The notes under the pieces are model-generated. The model was not told the DNA's origin and made no database searches. It saw only the letters and a program-made list of their open reading frames with translations. Below are positions 25,072 to 38,200 of a stretch of DNA of 64,000 nucleotides, piece by piece (the first letter of the stretch is position 1; the number at the start of each line of letters is the position of its first letter). A program made the translations under genes and the position numbers. The stretch is from the NCBI GenBank assembly GCA_022414725.1, contig CM039466.1, forward strand, positions 38,201,281-38,265,280, in the 5' to 3' direction. Source of the DNA: Microglena sp. YARC. Lineage: Eukaryota > Chlorophyta > Chlorophyceae > Chlamydomonadales > Chlamydomonadaceae.

Positions 25072-26228
25072 AGAAAATGCTTTTGATGTTGTTGCTACTG
25101 CCTCGGATAGCGAGCAGCTTGAACGGCTGCAGCCATTATCGAAGTTCATTCAAGTAAAGGTACTCTTCTGTTCCCAACCCCCCTTTCTGCAGGATTGCTT
25201 GCTCATTAGCCCGCTACCGATTTCCTCGTCACCAGAGAGTATGCTATACATGGTATGCGACGGCCACTCAGGAGCCGAGGCTGCTAAGTTCGTGACATCA
25301 AACTTCCTTCGATTACTTGAGCCGAAGCTTCCTTCCAAAATGCCGAACAATTCTAACCTGAACGGTGAGTTCTGATTGCTGTTCATTGCTCGTCGTGCTT
25401 TTCATGATACGCGCTTTCCCGTTGAGGTTACCACTCTAGAGTGGTTTTCTGATATTTACCCAGCATGTATGTATGTTGGTGTGGGCGCGAGGGTTGGGTC
25501 GGGGGGTTAGGTCCTGGGTTTAGGTGGGGGCGAGCTAACGTGGGAGGCACTGACAAAGTTTGACGCTATTTATGATGATCGTGCCTGTGATCATTTCAGA
25601 CAGTCCCTAGAATTCCAGTGGCTCGGATTTAAACGTCCTCAACTGAACTTAAAGCATAGTGCTGGCCCCCACATGCTCTATGTTCAGTTGTCCACTCTTG
25701 CTGCTGCTTTTCTCATGTGTGCATATCTATAAGTATTATATGAATTATGATTCATGCTTGGGATTTTGCAGTGGAGATCTTCCCGAAGCCCCAGCGTTTC
25801 CAGCTCGGGGATATGATTTGAGATACTAAACCACGAGGGTGTCAACTGATGATTTACCCCCAAAAGTTCAGGACCCAGCTGACTCAGCACTAGAGACATG
25901 CCAAAAGGTTTTAAAAACGTGTTTCCAGATATAGCCTTAATTCCTTAGCCCCCCCCCCCCCCCCTCAGATCTTTCTGCCTTGTCTACTCAGCTGGCCGAA
26001 CGATCACGGTTGTTGGTCGCACACAGCTCCACCTCTTTCCCTCTGCATCGGAATATAACACCACAGCACACACAGAACCCACATACTCACACAACACACT
26101 CACAACACTCACATAATTAACACGCACGTAAATATCACTCACACAAACAACACTCTCATAAATACTCACACAACATCAACTACATTACACCAACTATGCT
26201 TGTAAATACACCAACCACCACTCATTTC

Positions 26229-26261
<33 letters not shown>

Positions 26262-29200
26262 TGTATGCAAATTGCAGACTTGGAGGTGTTTGCAGAGAGC
26301 CTGCGAAAAGTCCTCTGCGAAACATTTGTCCGGCTGGATCAAGAGTGGGGAAGGTATGGCAACATGGCTGGTAAGTTGGCACTGATCAAATAGCCTGAAA
26401 TAGCTTGTAACAAGTCTTAAACGCATCGCAAGGGACGCAGAAATGGCGGAGAGTGGGTTCAAAATTTGCAACGTTCCAGCTGTCCGAGGTTTGGAAAGGT
26501 GGAGATGGGTTTACAAGACCCAGGGTTGGAACGTGTCATAAAAACACTTGGACAAAGCAATGACCCTGGGGGCTCCTTGGGGGGGGGGGGGGGGGGGGGG
26601 GCTTTGCTAATAGCCAGAAATAACCTGACATATTTGGCACTGATATACAGCTTGCACTGATGATCCTTGTCCTTATCCTGGGCTTAACCTGACTTTGTTT
26701 TAATAAGAAGGATTTTGGCCTCCACGCACGGGTGGGTTTCCCTACACTAACCTTAGACTCGAGGGATTACATGTGATGTGGCGGAGCTTCTCCTTCTCGT
26801 AACGTAGGAGTAGGCGCCCATAGGTCAACGGGAGCTGCCGACCCACAGCCGATCACGCCTGACAATATATTGAATCAATCACTTATACTGGGCTTACAGC
26901 ATGTTTCCAACCAGTTGAAGAAAGCTCAGAGTTGAGGTTTCGTATGGGTAGTTTAGGGTATATGCCCGAGCTCGAGACCTAAACTTTTGTTGGAAACGCA
27001 TAAGGGTCATATATTTCTCAAAATGCATGAGGATTTTTACAGATTCAACTGTGAGAGTATTAGAAAATGTGTGGACCTTACAAGAAAGTGTGGACTGTGC
27101 TGTTCCTGGAGGAGGCTTGACACCACAAAGCTAGAAAAAAACCACTTACAGATTTGAAAACAAATCCTGAAGCAACTGGGCTTATCTCGATCCCGGGCTT
27201 ATAATTATAATGTTTCTTTCCCTCCGCTTATGTTTCTTTTACTCCGCTAATGTTTCTTATCCTCCAAATCATATGTTTCTTTTACTCCGCTAATGTTTCT
27301 TATCCTCCAAATCATATAAAAGGGCGCCTGGAGGCGCGTCCCGAATGAAATGATTCGGATCCTGAATTCAATGTATTTAAATTAATTGAATTGAATTGTA
27401 TTTAATGTTGTGTTATTTTAATTCGATTTATTCCTTCCCATTTAATTTAATTAACGTGATTTGAATGCATGTAATTGCTTTAAATTGTATCAATTCGAAT
27501 TGTATTAAATTCGAAGGGCGCCTGGAGGCTTTAAATTAATTGAATTCCAATGAATCGATTGATGATTTAGCATTGCTAACTACAAGGTGACGAAAAAGAG
27601 AGTTGTTGGAGGGTTGTTGATTTTTAAGCAGTATTGAACGTTTCTGTAATGTAATGAAATGCATGTATGTAGACTGACTATTTTCAAGAATTTGATGCAA
27701 GAAAAACGAGGCCAATCAGGTGTCTGGTTGATTTTACGGAATGTGTTCAAGGTATTGCATGTTTCGGCCCAGCCCAGACGTGAACGGTATATCCCGTCCT
27801 GCTGAACGGGCTATTGGCCAGCGGCAGGTGGCTTGGCTTGCCACTGCCCCCGCCCGGTGGCCCACGCCCCCGTCCCCGCCCGGTGGCCACCGCCCCTGCC
27901 CCACGCACGGCCCTGAGGTGGGGTCCGTGGGCTAATTTTAGCGTAAGTGCCCGAGGGGAATGTTTCGTCCATTGTGATGCTTACATGTTTCGCCTCCAAT
28001 TTTTGACGACAATTCTGCTCCCCAACCTATGTTTGCGCACTTGTTTAAGTGGTTCGAATTTGAAATGTTAGCTCAAAACACCCTGAAATCAAATTGTTAA
28101 CCGTTAATTGTAGCTATTTGGCCCAACCTGAGCTCCTTTTCATGAATTGCGATGCTCATATGTGCTCTGGTCAGAATTTGTCCGGTATAAATAAGTCTTA
28201 TAATTCATCAAAAATATAGAAAGTTCAACTTTTTATGTTTTTCATAAAACCTGAAAATTTGGTTTGTGACACACGGACGGACATTTTAATGGGGCTAATC
28301 CCTCTTCAAATAAAGGGCGCCTGGAGGCGCGTCCCGAATGAAAATGTTTCAAATAATCATGAATTTAATTAAGAATTTAATTCGGATTTAATTCAGATAT
28401 AATTGCATAATTGTATTTAATATAATTGTATACATGTTTAATTAATTAAATGAAAAATGAATTTAATTAATTCATTAGTAACACGATTAAAATGAATGAA
28501 TACAATTATTTTAAAGTCATTGATACTATTTAATTAATTACATAATTAATTAAATTATATTTAATTAATTGTTACTTTAATTTAATTATATTAATTAAAT
28601 TGTATTAATTCATGAATTCATTAATTAATATGTTTTTAATTAATTTGATAGAATCAAAATTGAATCGTTTGGACTTGGATTGAATGCATTTAATTGATTT
28701 GAGTTGTGTTCATTTGAATTCAATTTATTTGGATTTAATTGAATTGAATCGATGGATGTAGCTTTGTTTACTGTGAAGTAACGACAATTGACATTTTGTA
28801 GGGTTGTTAAATTTGAAGTGGTATTAAAGGTGCCTGGACTGTCTTATATATGGGCTTTATTTGCAAGCATCTGATGCACACAAAATGTAACCAATCAGAG
28901 GAATGGTTGATTTTGGGGAATTTGTTCGGTCAGCCGCATACAAGCTTGATGTGGCTTCATTCCCAACATGTATGGCAATTAATTGGGGACCCCCAGGACA
29001 CAAGCCGCTTGTTACCTATTACAATATCGTATTACGAGATCGCAGTGTGATATGCGGTCTGAAATATGTTTTGCCAATTAGGTTGTAGAGTCGGCTGGGC
29101 GAGTTCGTGGCGTGCGTACGATTGAACACATAGTCTCAACAGCTTGGAAACGTAGCATCTGAATTATAGTCAACCGGTGGCATTCAAACCAATAAGCAAC

Positions 29201-32200
29201 TAAATCCTGAACACATTAGACGTCACGGGCAGGACATGGGGCAAATAGTCGAGAAATTGTTGATATGCAGAATGCGAGAAAGTGAGAGGAGGAAGGCTGG
29301 GAGTTTCAAAAGTAGTGGAGTAAGTAGGTACTAATAGCAGAATAAGATACAAGACGTTTCACAACTTATGAGCACGCACATACACAGACATCTAGCTATC
29401 CATGCACTGCCACACAGCACTACGCAGGCACATTCACACACATCTGGCTATCCATGCGCTGCGACACAGCACTGCGCACGCACATACACACATAGCTGGC
29501 TATACATGCATTGCCACACAGCACTTTGCATGAACATACACATGTGGCTACCTAGCACTGCCACACAGCACTGCGCACACACATACACACACATAGCTGG
29601 CTATCCATGCACTCCCACACAGCACTGTGCACGCACATACACACACATCTGGCTAACCATGCACTACATTACCACATGAAAACACAAACACATTCAGCCA
29701 CTCAAGCATGCACACACAAAACAACTGGCTACACATACACTGTCGCACAGCCATGTGCTACTACAAACTAACACATCTGGCTATCCATGCACTACACGAC
29801 AACCCCATGCAAACACGAACACACTCAAATACGCACACATACACGCACAATACAAATTGCTATCCATGCACTGCCACACAGCACTGTGCACGCACATACA
29901 AACACATCTGGCTATCCATGCACTTCCACACAGCACTGTGCAAGCACATACACACACATCCGGCTACCTAGGACTGCCACATAGCACTGCACACGCACAT
30001 ACACACACATAGCTGGCTATACATGCACTTCCACACAGCACTGTGCATGCACATACACACACATCTGGCTACCCTGCACTGCCACGCAGCACTGTGGACA
30101 CACATACACACACATCTGGCTATCCATGCACTGCCACACAGCACTGTGCATGCACATACACACACATGAGGCTATCCATGCACTGCCACACAGCACTGCG
30201 CACGCACATACACACACATCTGGCTATCCATGCACTTCCACACAGCACTGTGCACGCACATGCACACACATCTGGCTATCCAAGCACTGCCACACAGCAC
30301 TGTGCATGCACATACACACACATCTGGCTATTCTGGCACTGCCACACAGCACTGTGCACGCAAATTCACGCACATATGGCTATCCATGCACTACAAGATA
30401 ACCCCATGCAAACACAAACACACTCAAATACACACGCATGCACACACAAAACAATTGGCTATACATGCACTGCCACACAGCACTGTGCACGCACATACGC
30501 AAACATCTGGCTATCCAAGCACTACAAGACAACCCCATGCACACACATTCACACCCCGACACTCACGCATGGAAACACACAAATGAACAACTGGCTGCAC
30601 ATGCACTGCCACACAGCATTGTTCATACCATTTACACACACCTGGCCATCCATGCACTACAAGACAACCCCAGGCACATGCACACACAAGTGGCTACACA
30701 TGCACTGCCACAAAGATCTGTTTCCGTACATAGATACAGATACCTGGCCATCCATGCACTACAAGACAATCCCATCGACACACACAACCCAATCAGACAC
30801 TCACCCTTCCACACACCAGGCCATCCATGCACTACAAGACAACCCCATGCACACATTCACGCATACCCAAACACTTACACACGCACACACAAGGGGCTAC
30901 GCATGCACTGCCACCCAAAGCAGGGAACCCATCTGTCTTCCTTTCCATTTAGACGTTTTGCTGCAACATGCCATACTATACCAAAATACCATGCATGTAG
31001 GTACACACCATACAATGCTATGTTACACCATTCCATACCACACCATTCTACCATTGTACAATGCATGTTGGTATAAACCATAACAAACCATGCTATTTTG
31101 CACCATGCCATACCATACTAATATACCATGCCATACCACACCATACTACCATTGTACAATTCATGCATGCAAGGCATGTATCAACCATTACATGCCATGC
31201 TATGCTGCACCTTGCCATACTCCACCAATAAACCGTGCATGTAGGTACAAATTATACCATGCTGTGCTACACCATGACGGCTGGGGAGTGAGGAAGGGTG
31301 TGGGCAATGGGAGCAAAGCCCAGGCCAGGAAAATCTGGGGCGGGAGTGGGAGGAAAGGTTGACAGGTCCGGGGGTGGACGCTGGCGTGGGGTATAGGGGC
31401 GGGAGGATGGGAATATGGGACTGGAGTGTGGGGGTGTAGAAGTGGGTAGAAGTGGGAAGGGAAGTGTCGAGAGGTCCGAACTCGGACGTGGACGTGATTG
31501 AGTTCAATGCGGCCTAACCCCCGTGCGATTGGGAGTGCATGTTAAGCATTGGACATGGTGTGCGGGTGTGGGTGGGATACCTGGTGGAGGCGGAAGGGGA
31601 GACAGGCTAACGCCGGGATTGTGAATTGAGCGGGATTGGGAGCTGATCTGGAAGGAGATTTTAACGGGAGGGAGAATTGTCGGAAGCGGCAGCAAGCAGG
31701 CAGAGTGAGGCGAAAATTCGTCGTGATCAGCAGCAAGCAAGCAGAGGCAGGCGAAGGGAAGACAGGCTAACGTCGGTATTGAGAATTGATCGGGATCGAG
31801 AATTGATCGGGATTGAGATCGGCGACATAAATGAGGTGCAGGTGATGATGATTGCGGATGTAGGGGGGGGCCGGTGGGGGGGGCGGTGGGGGGGCCGGTC
31901 GACAGTCTGGCAGTGGCAGACTTGCAGTGTGGCAGCATCGCAGTGGCACGCCAGTGGGACCAAGGCGAATTGTTCAGGACACTGCGTCCTACCTCCGTCG
32001 TCGAAGGAACGTCGAAGGGTCCGTTGCGTCGCAGACGCATCTTCAGTAGGTTGGCTGCGTCTCACTTGAATGCCATGCGTCCCTCTGCGTCCGATTCCGT
32101 CCCATTGCTGGCGGCCTCGGAAGTGCCCATGCGAACGTTTGTACCTCCATGGTTGACAGCACGATGGTCGCAAATGCGTGAGGTGGATTTGTATTCGTTC

Positions 32201-35200
32201 CCCATGGAATTGTGTAATGTGCAAGTTGCAAGGCTGGAAACATGAACATGACGAGAATTAGAAGTAGAAGTACCATAGTTGGCGTGGCTTCATTACCCAC
32301 CCGGCACACCCCACGCACCGGTGCCCCACGCACGGCCCTGCGGCTGAGCTGTGGGTGAAGTCCGTGCTAAAAATAGCTCAAGTGCTTTAGGTGACTGTTT
32401 CGTCCATTGTGATGCTTACATGTTTCGCCTCGGTTTTTTGACGACAATTCCATTCCCAAACCTATGTATGCGCTCATGATTGGATGGTACGAATTTGAAA
32501 TGATGACAAATGTTACCCAATAATTGTCGCTTTTGGCCCAAAAAGCTAAAACCTTAGCTCCTTTTCTTGAATTTCGATGCTCATATGTGGTCTCGTCAGA
32601 AAATCTCCGGTATCAATAAGTCTTATAATTGGGATATCTTATACAATGTTTTGTTTTTTTGTGATTTGAAGTGAAACCTGAAAAGTAGGTTGTGACACAC
32701 GGACGGACACACAAACAGTTTTGACAGGCTAATCCCTCAATCACAAATAAAGGGCGCCTGGAGGCGCGTCCCGAATGAAAATGTCTTATATTTGGGATAT
32801 CTTATATAATGTTTCGTTTTTTTGTGATTTGAAGTGAAACCTGAAAAAAAATTCATTCGGGTATTAAGGGCGCCTGGAGGCGCGTCCCGAATGAAATGAT
32901 TCGGATTCTTAATTCAATGTATTTTAATTACTTTAATTGAATTGCATTTAACGTTGTGTTATTTTAATTCGATTTATTACTTTCCATTTAATTTAATTAA
33001 CGTGATTTGAATGCATGTGATTGCTTTAAATTTTATCAATTCGAATTGGATTAAATTCGAAGGGCGCCTGGAGGCTTTAAATTAATTTAATTCCAATGAA
33101 ACGATTGATGATTTAGCATTGTTAACTATGAAGTGACGAAAACGAGAGTTGTTGAAGGGTTGTTGATTTTTAAGCAGTATTGAACGTTTCTGAAATGTAA
33201 TAAAATGCATGTATGTAGATTTACTTTTTGTGTAAAGAATTTGATGCAAGAAAAAATAGGCCAATCAGGTATCTGGTTGATTTTACGGAATTTGTACGAG
33301 GTACTGCATGTTTCGGCCCAGCCCAGACGTGAGCGGTATGTCCCGTCCTCCTAAACGGGCTTTTGACCAGCGGCAGGTGGCGTGGCTTGCCCCTGCCCCC
33401 GTCACTGCCCCCGCCCCCGCCCCCGCCCCCGCCCCTGCCCCTGCCCCTGCCCCACGCACGGCCCTGAGGTGGGGTCCGTGGGCTAATTATAGCACAAGTG
33501 CCCGAGGTGAATGTTTCGTCCATTGTGATGCTTACATGTTTCGCCTCCAATTTTTGACGACAATTCTGCTCCCAAACCTATGTATGCGCACATGTTTAAG
33601 TGGTTCAAATTTTAAATGTTAGCTCAAAACACCCTGAAATCAAATTGTTAACCGTTAATTGTAGCTTTTTGGCCCAAGCTGAGCTGCTTTTCGTGAATGG
33701 CGATGCTCATATGTGCTCTGGTGAGAATTTGTCCGGTGTGAATAAGTCTTATAATTCATCAAAAATATTGAATGTTCAATTTTTTGATGTTTTTCATAAA
33801 ACCTGAAAATTTGGTTTGTGACACACGGACGGACGAACGGACATTTAATGGGGCTAATCCCTCTTCAAAAAATCTGGAGATTTTTTTCATTCGGGTAAAA
33901 TCTGGAGATTTTTTTCATTCGGGTATGTTTCTTTTACTACCCTAATGTTTCTTACCCTCCAAATCATTTGTAAGGAGGATAGCCCCTTTCAGCGAATCAA
34001 TTGGTCTAGTGGTACACCAAATTGCTTTGATGATGCAGGGTCGGGGGGTCGATCCTCCCTACGGTCGCCCTGAGCGATGCAGGTCGTTGTCAACGGCGAT
34101 GGTAGCTTGTCCAGTTGAGGTAGAAGACCGCTCTCTACCGGTGTACGATAAGTTCCCTTAATACCACGCCCCATATCATTACCTTATGTTGTAAGGAGGA
34201 TATGCCTTGCTTTGAGGGACCAGTGGTGATGCGAATTCAGTTGCTGCTACATGAATAAATAAGCATTGCGCCTTATTACGAGGCGTGAGGATGAGGGCCA
34301 GCCTGTTTGCTTGCGCTGGGTCATCCACCAATGCTGCTACATTTATCTCACGGCTTCTCGCTCGACATCCATAGCTGTTTTCCCGATACCAGTAGCGATC
34401 CCTACCTGGGACCCTGTTTTAGCCAAACCTTCCGCTACCCTGAGACTCCCCCGCCCCGCCTCCCAATCCCCCCAGGCCCGGCAGGGCGGCTCTTTGGGCA
34501 ACTTATCCAAATTGCTACCAGGAGCCCAACTTTGAAAAACACCAAATCTCAGATCGTCACCAGAAGGCCCCCTTTCTGAAACAGAAATAACCTCTCCTTG
34601 ACTCCTATAGCTTTTCTTTTCAGCTTCTAGCAGCAGCTTCTAGGCAGCCCTTGACTTACTACACTATGAATTAAACTCGATTCTACTAGCTAGTACTTTT
34701 GTTGCACCCATCGTATATTGAAAAAATACTACCCCCCTCGTACTTTTTTAGGAATATCGATCCAGACGTTTTGTGATCGATTTACTATACCCCAAGACCA
34801 AAGTACGATACCCTTCATTTGGAATTCGCCCGTACACCATTATACTACCCCCTTTATCCCATTGTACGATACCTACCCCAGAAATATACCTGGATTGTAG
34901 TAGAATTTTTACCTCTGAATCATACCCGGATTCTAGGAGAAATTGTATTCCCCTCGAACTGGACTTCAATCTATGTTACTGATCCGAGTACGATTCATAC
35001 CTCTCCTTTTATTTGAACTGATACGTATCCGGGTGAAACACAAGGTAATCCCGTTGACCGAAGCAGTCGTAACCTTTCTCCAAACTTGTTAAATACTCTT
35101 TGACTCTTGGCTGTGGCTCAGATTAAATAATACCTAACAATTTACCAAGTATTGAGCCCAACCATGGAGGCAGGGTTAAGTAATAAACCAAGAACATGCC

Positions 35201-38200
35201 TTGTTACTTGCTCTGGGTGGAACACAGGAAAATCCCGTTTACCATCGCAGTCGTAACCTTTCTCCGAACTTGTTCTCCACTATTATCCTGTTTGCTGTAA
35301 GTCAGATTAAATAATATCAAACGTCTTCCAAAGTCTTGGGACGAACCATGGAGGCGGGGTGGAGTTATAAGCCAAGAACATGCCTTGTTACTTGCTCTGG
35401 GTGTAACAACGGGTAATCCCGTAGACCAACACAGTCGTAACCTTCCACCAGACTGAATCTCTACTCTTTCCCTCTTGCCTGTAGCTCAGATTAAATAAAA
35501 CCTAACGACTTACCAAGTCTTGGGACGAACCACGGAGGCAGGGTAAGTTAAGTTATAAGTCAAGATCGTGCCTTGTTACTTGCTCTGGGTGTAACATAGG
35601 GTAATCTTGTCGACCGACGCAGCCGTAACCTTTCTCCAAACTTTATCTCTACTCTTTTACTCTTGTATATAGCTGATATTAAATAAAACCTAACGAATTA
35701 CCAAGTCTTGGGTCGAACCATGAAGTCAGGGTGGAGTTATAAGTCAAGATCGTGCCTTGTTACTTGCTCTGGTGTAACACAGGGTAATCTTGTCGACAGA
35801 CGCAGTGGTAACCTTTCTCCAAACTTGTTCTATACTCGTTTCTTGTTGGATGTAAATCATATTAAATTATATAAAACGACTTCCAATGTCTTGGTACGAA
35901 CCAAGGAGGCAGGGTTAAGTAATAAACCAAGAACATGCCTTGTTACTTGCTCTGGGTGGAACACGGGAAAATCCCGTCGACCATCGCAGTCGTAACCTTT
36001 CTCCGAACTTGTTCTCCACTATTATCCTGTTTGCTGTAAGTCAGATTAAATAATAAAAAACGTCTTCCAAAGTCTTGGGACGAACCATGGAGGCGGGGTG
36101 GAATCATAAGCCAAGAACATGCCTTGTTACTTGCTCTGGGTGTAACAACGGGTAATCCCGTAGACCAACGCAGTCGTAACCTTCCACCAGACTGAATCTA
36201 TACTCTTTCCCTCTTGGCTGTAGCTCAGATTAAATAAAACCCAACGAATTACCAAGTCTTGGGACGAACCACGGAGGCAGGTTTAGTTAAGTTATAAGTC
36301 AAGATCGTGCCTTGTTACTTGCTCTGGGTGTAACCCAGGGTAATCTTGTCGACAGACGCAGTGGTAACCTTTCTCCAAACTTGTTCTATACTCGTTTCTT
36401 GTTGGATGTGAATCATATTAAATTATATAAAACGACTTCCAAAGTCTTGGTACGAACCATGGAGGCAGGGTTAAGTAATAAACCAAGAACATGCCTTGTT
36501 ACTTGCTCTGGGTGGAACACAGGAAAATCCCGTTTACCATCGCAGTCGTAACCTTTCTCCGAACTTGTTCTCCACTATTATCCTGTTTGCTGTAAGTCAG
36601 ATTAAATAATAACAAACGTATTCCAAAGTCTTGGGACGAACCGTGGAGGCGGGGTGGAATCATAAGCCAAGAACATGCCTTGTTACTTGCTCTGGGTGTA
36701 ACAACGGGTAATCCCGTAGACCAACGCAGTCGTAACCTTCCACCAGACTTTATCTCTAATCTTTCCCTCTTGGCTGTAGCTCAGATTACATAAAACCTAA
36801 CGACTTACCAAGTCTTGGGACGAACCACGGAGGCAGGTTTAGTTAAGTTATAAGTCAAGATCGTGCCTTGTTACTTGCTCTGGGTGTAACACAGGGTAAT
36901 CTTGTCGACCGACGCAGTCGTATCCTTTCTCCAAACTTGTTCTATACTCTTTTCTTGTTGGATGTAAGTCATATTAAATTATATAAAACGACTTCCAAAG
37001 TCTTGGTACGAACCATGGAGGCAGGGTTAGTTGAGTTATAAGTCAAGGCATGCCTTGTTACTTGCTCTAGGTGTAACACAGGGTAATCCCTGCGACTGAT
37101 GCAGTCGTAATCTTTCTCCAAAGTCCTAACCTGTTCTACACTCTAGTTCTCTTGGATTTAGCTCAGAATAAATAATATCTAACGACCTACCAAAGAGAAG
37201 AGAAATATTTTGGAAATATTTTGACATTGTCGGATGCCAGGATTACTGTGGCAGGTTCTAGGACACAATCTTGGGTTCTAACTTCCCTATGCCTCAATGA
37301 TTTGAGCCAAGACTGTGCATGTGGTTAGATAATAATTATTCTGAGCATTGGCCGTCCCAAGAGGAACAGCAAGCAAGCGACACGGAAGAACGCTTTATCA
37401 GTCACCGGCAGGGGGGTTCAAAAGTTAAGAAAGGAGCTACTAGTAGCCAAATAAAGCCACAAAACATTGAACAACTTTTGCGAAGGACATTGACTGTTGC
37501 GATGCTGATAACTCTTGTCATGCGCACTCCAACTATGACCCAAATGTTTTGGAGTGGAGGTGCCCGGTATTGTTCAGACGCCTCGACGGAGGCACGGAGA
37601 GACAGACAGAGACGGAGAGACGGAGGAGAGAGACACGGGAGGAACTTAGGTCTTCATCGGATGATAGGATTACCGTGCCCCCCCCCCCAACCCTCCTAGC
37701 TGTCAACTGAGATTTTCGAAGGTGCGCTCGCGTACTGCCGTACTGCCTAGCTTGGTCGAACCAACCGCGCTCCCCTCTTCCTTGTTTCTAGCGTTCTCTT
37801 CTCTATTGCCACTACTGCTCTGCTCCCGCACAAAGTCGCTGTCTTTCAACCATATAACTAGTTTGGCCGTGCTTCCGCAGCCACAGCAGTTTCACTCCTA
37901 GTATGGTCGAACCTACACGCGTACCTCCCTTCCTTCTTCATAGCGTTCGCTTCTCAATTGCCACTACTTTTTTCCTCCCACACAAAGCCGCTGTCTTTAA
38001 ACCATACTACCGGCTTGACCATATTTAATGCGTCGATCAGTTCAAAGCTTTACTTGGGCGAATGCCATGCTTCCAGCCGAGGCGATTGAGTTTTGCGATT
38101 GAGGGTTGCTGATGGAAAGGGAGGGTTCGAATGTCGCAGGTAGCTAGTGCGCAGATTTGAATGTCGAAGGTTTGAACGTCGCAGGGCTGAATCTCGCTGG

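Noticed and set aside
34002..34070. tRNA gene
   Set aside because: A- and B-box-like motifs are present, but the acceptor stem does not pair and no proper anticodon arm forms. It is better explained as a SINE.
35090..37190. Regular repeat array that might suggest CRISPR
   Set aside because: The unit is ~185 bp of continuous homologous sequence without unique spacers or cas genes, in a eukaryotic intron. It is a satellite.
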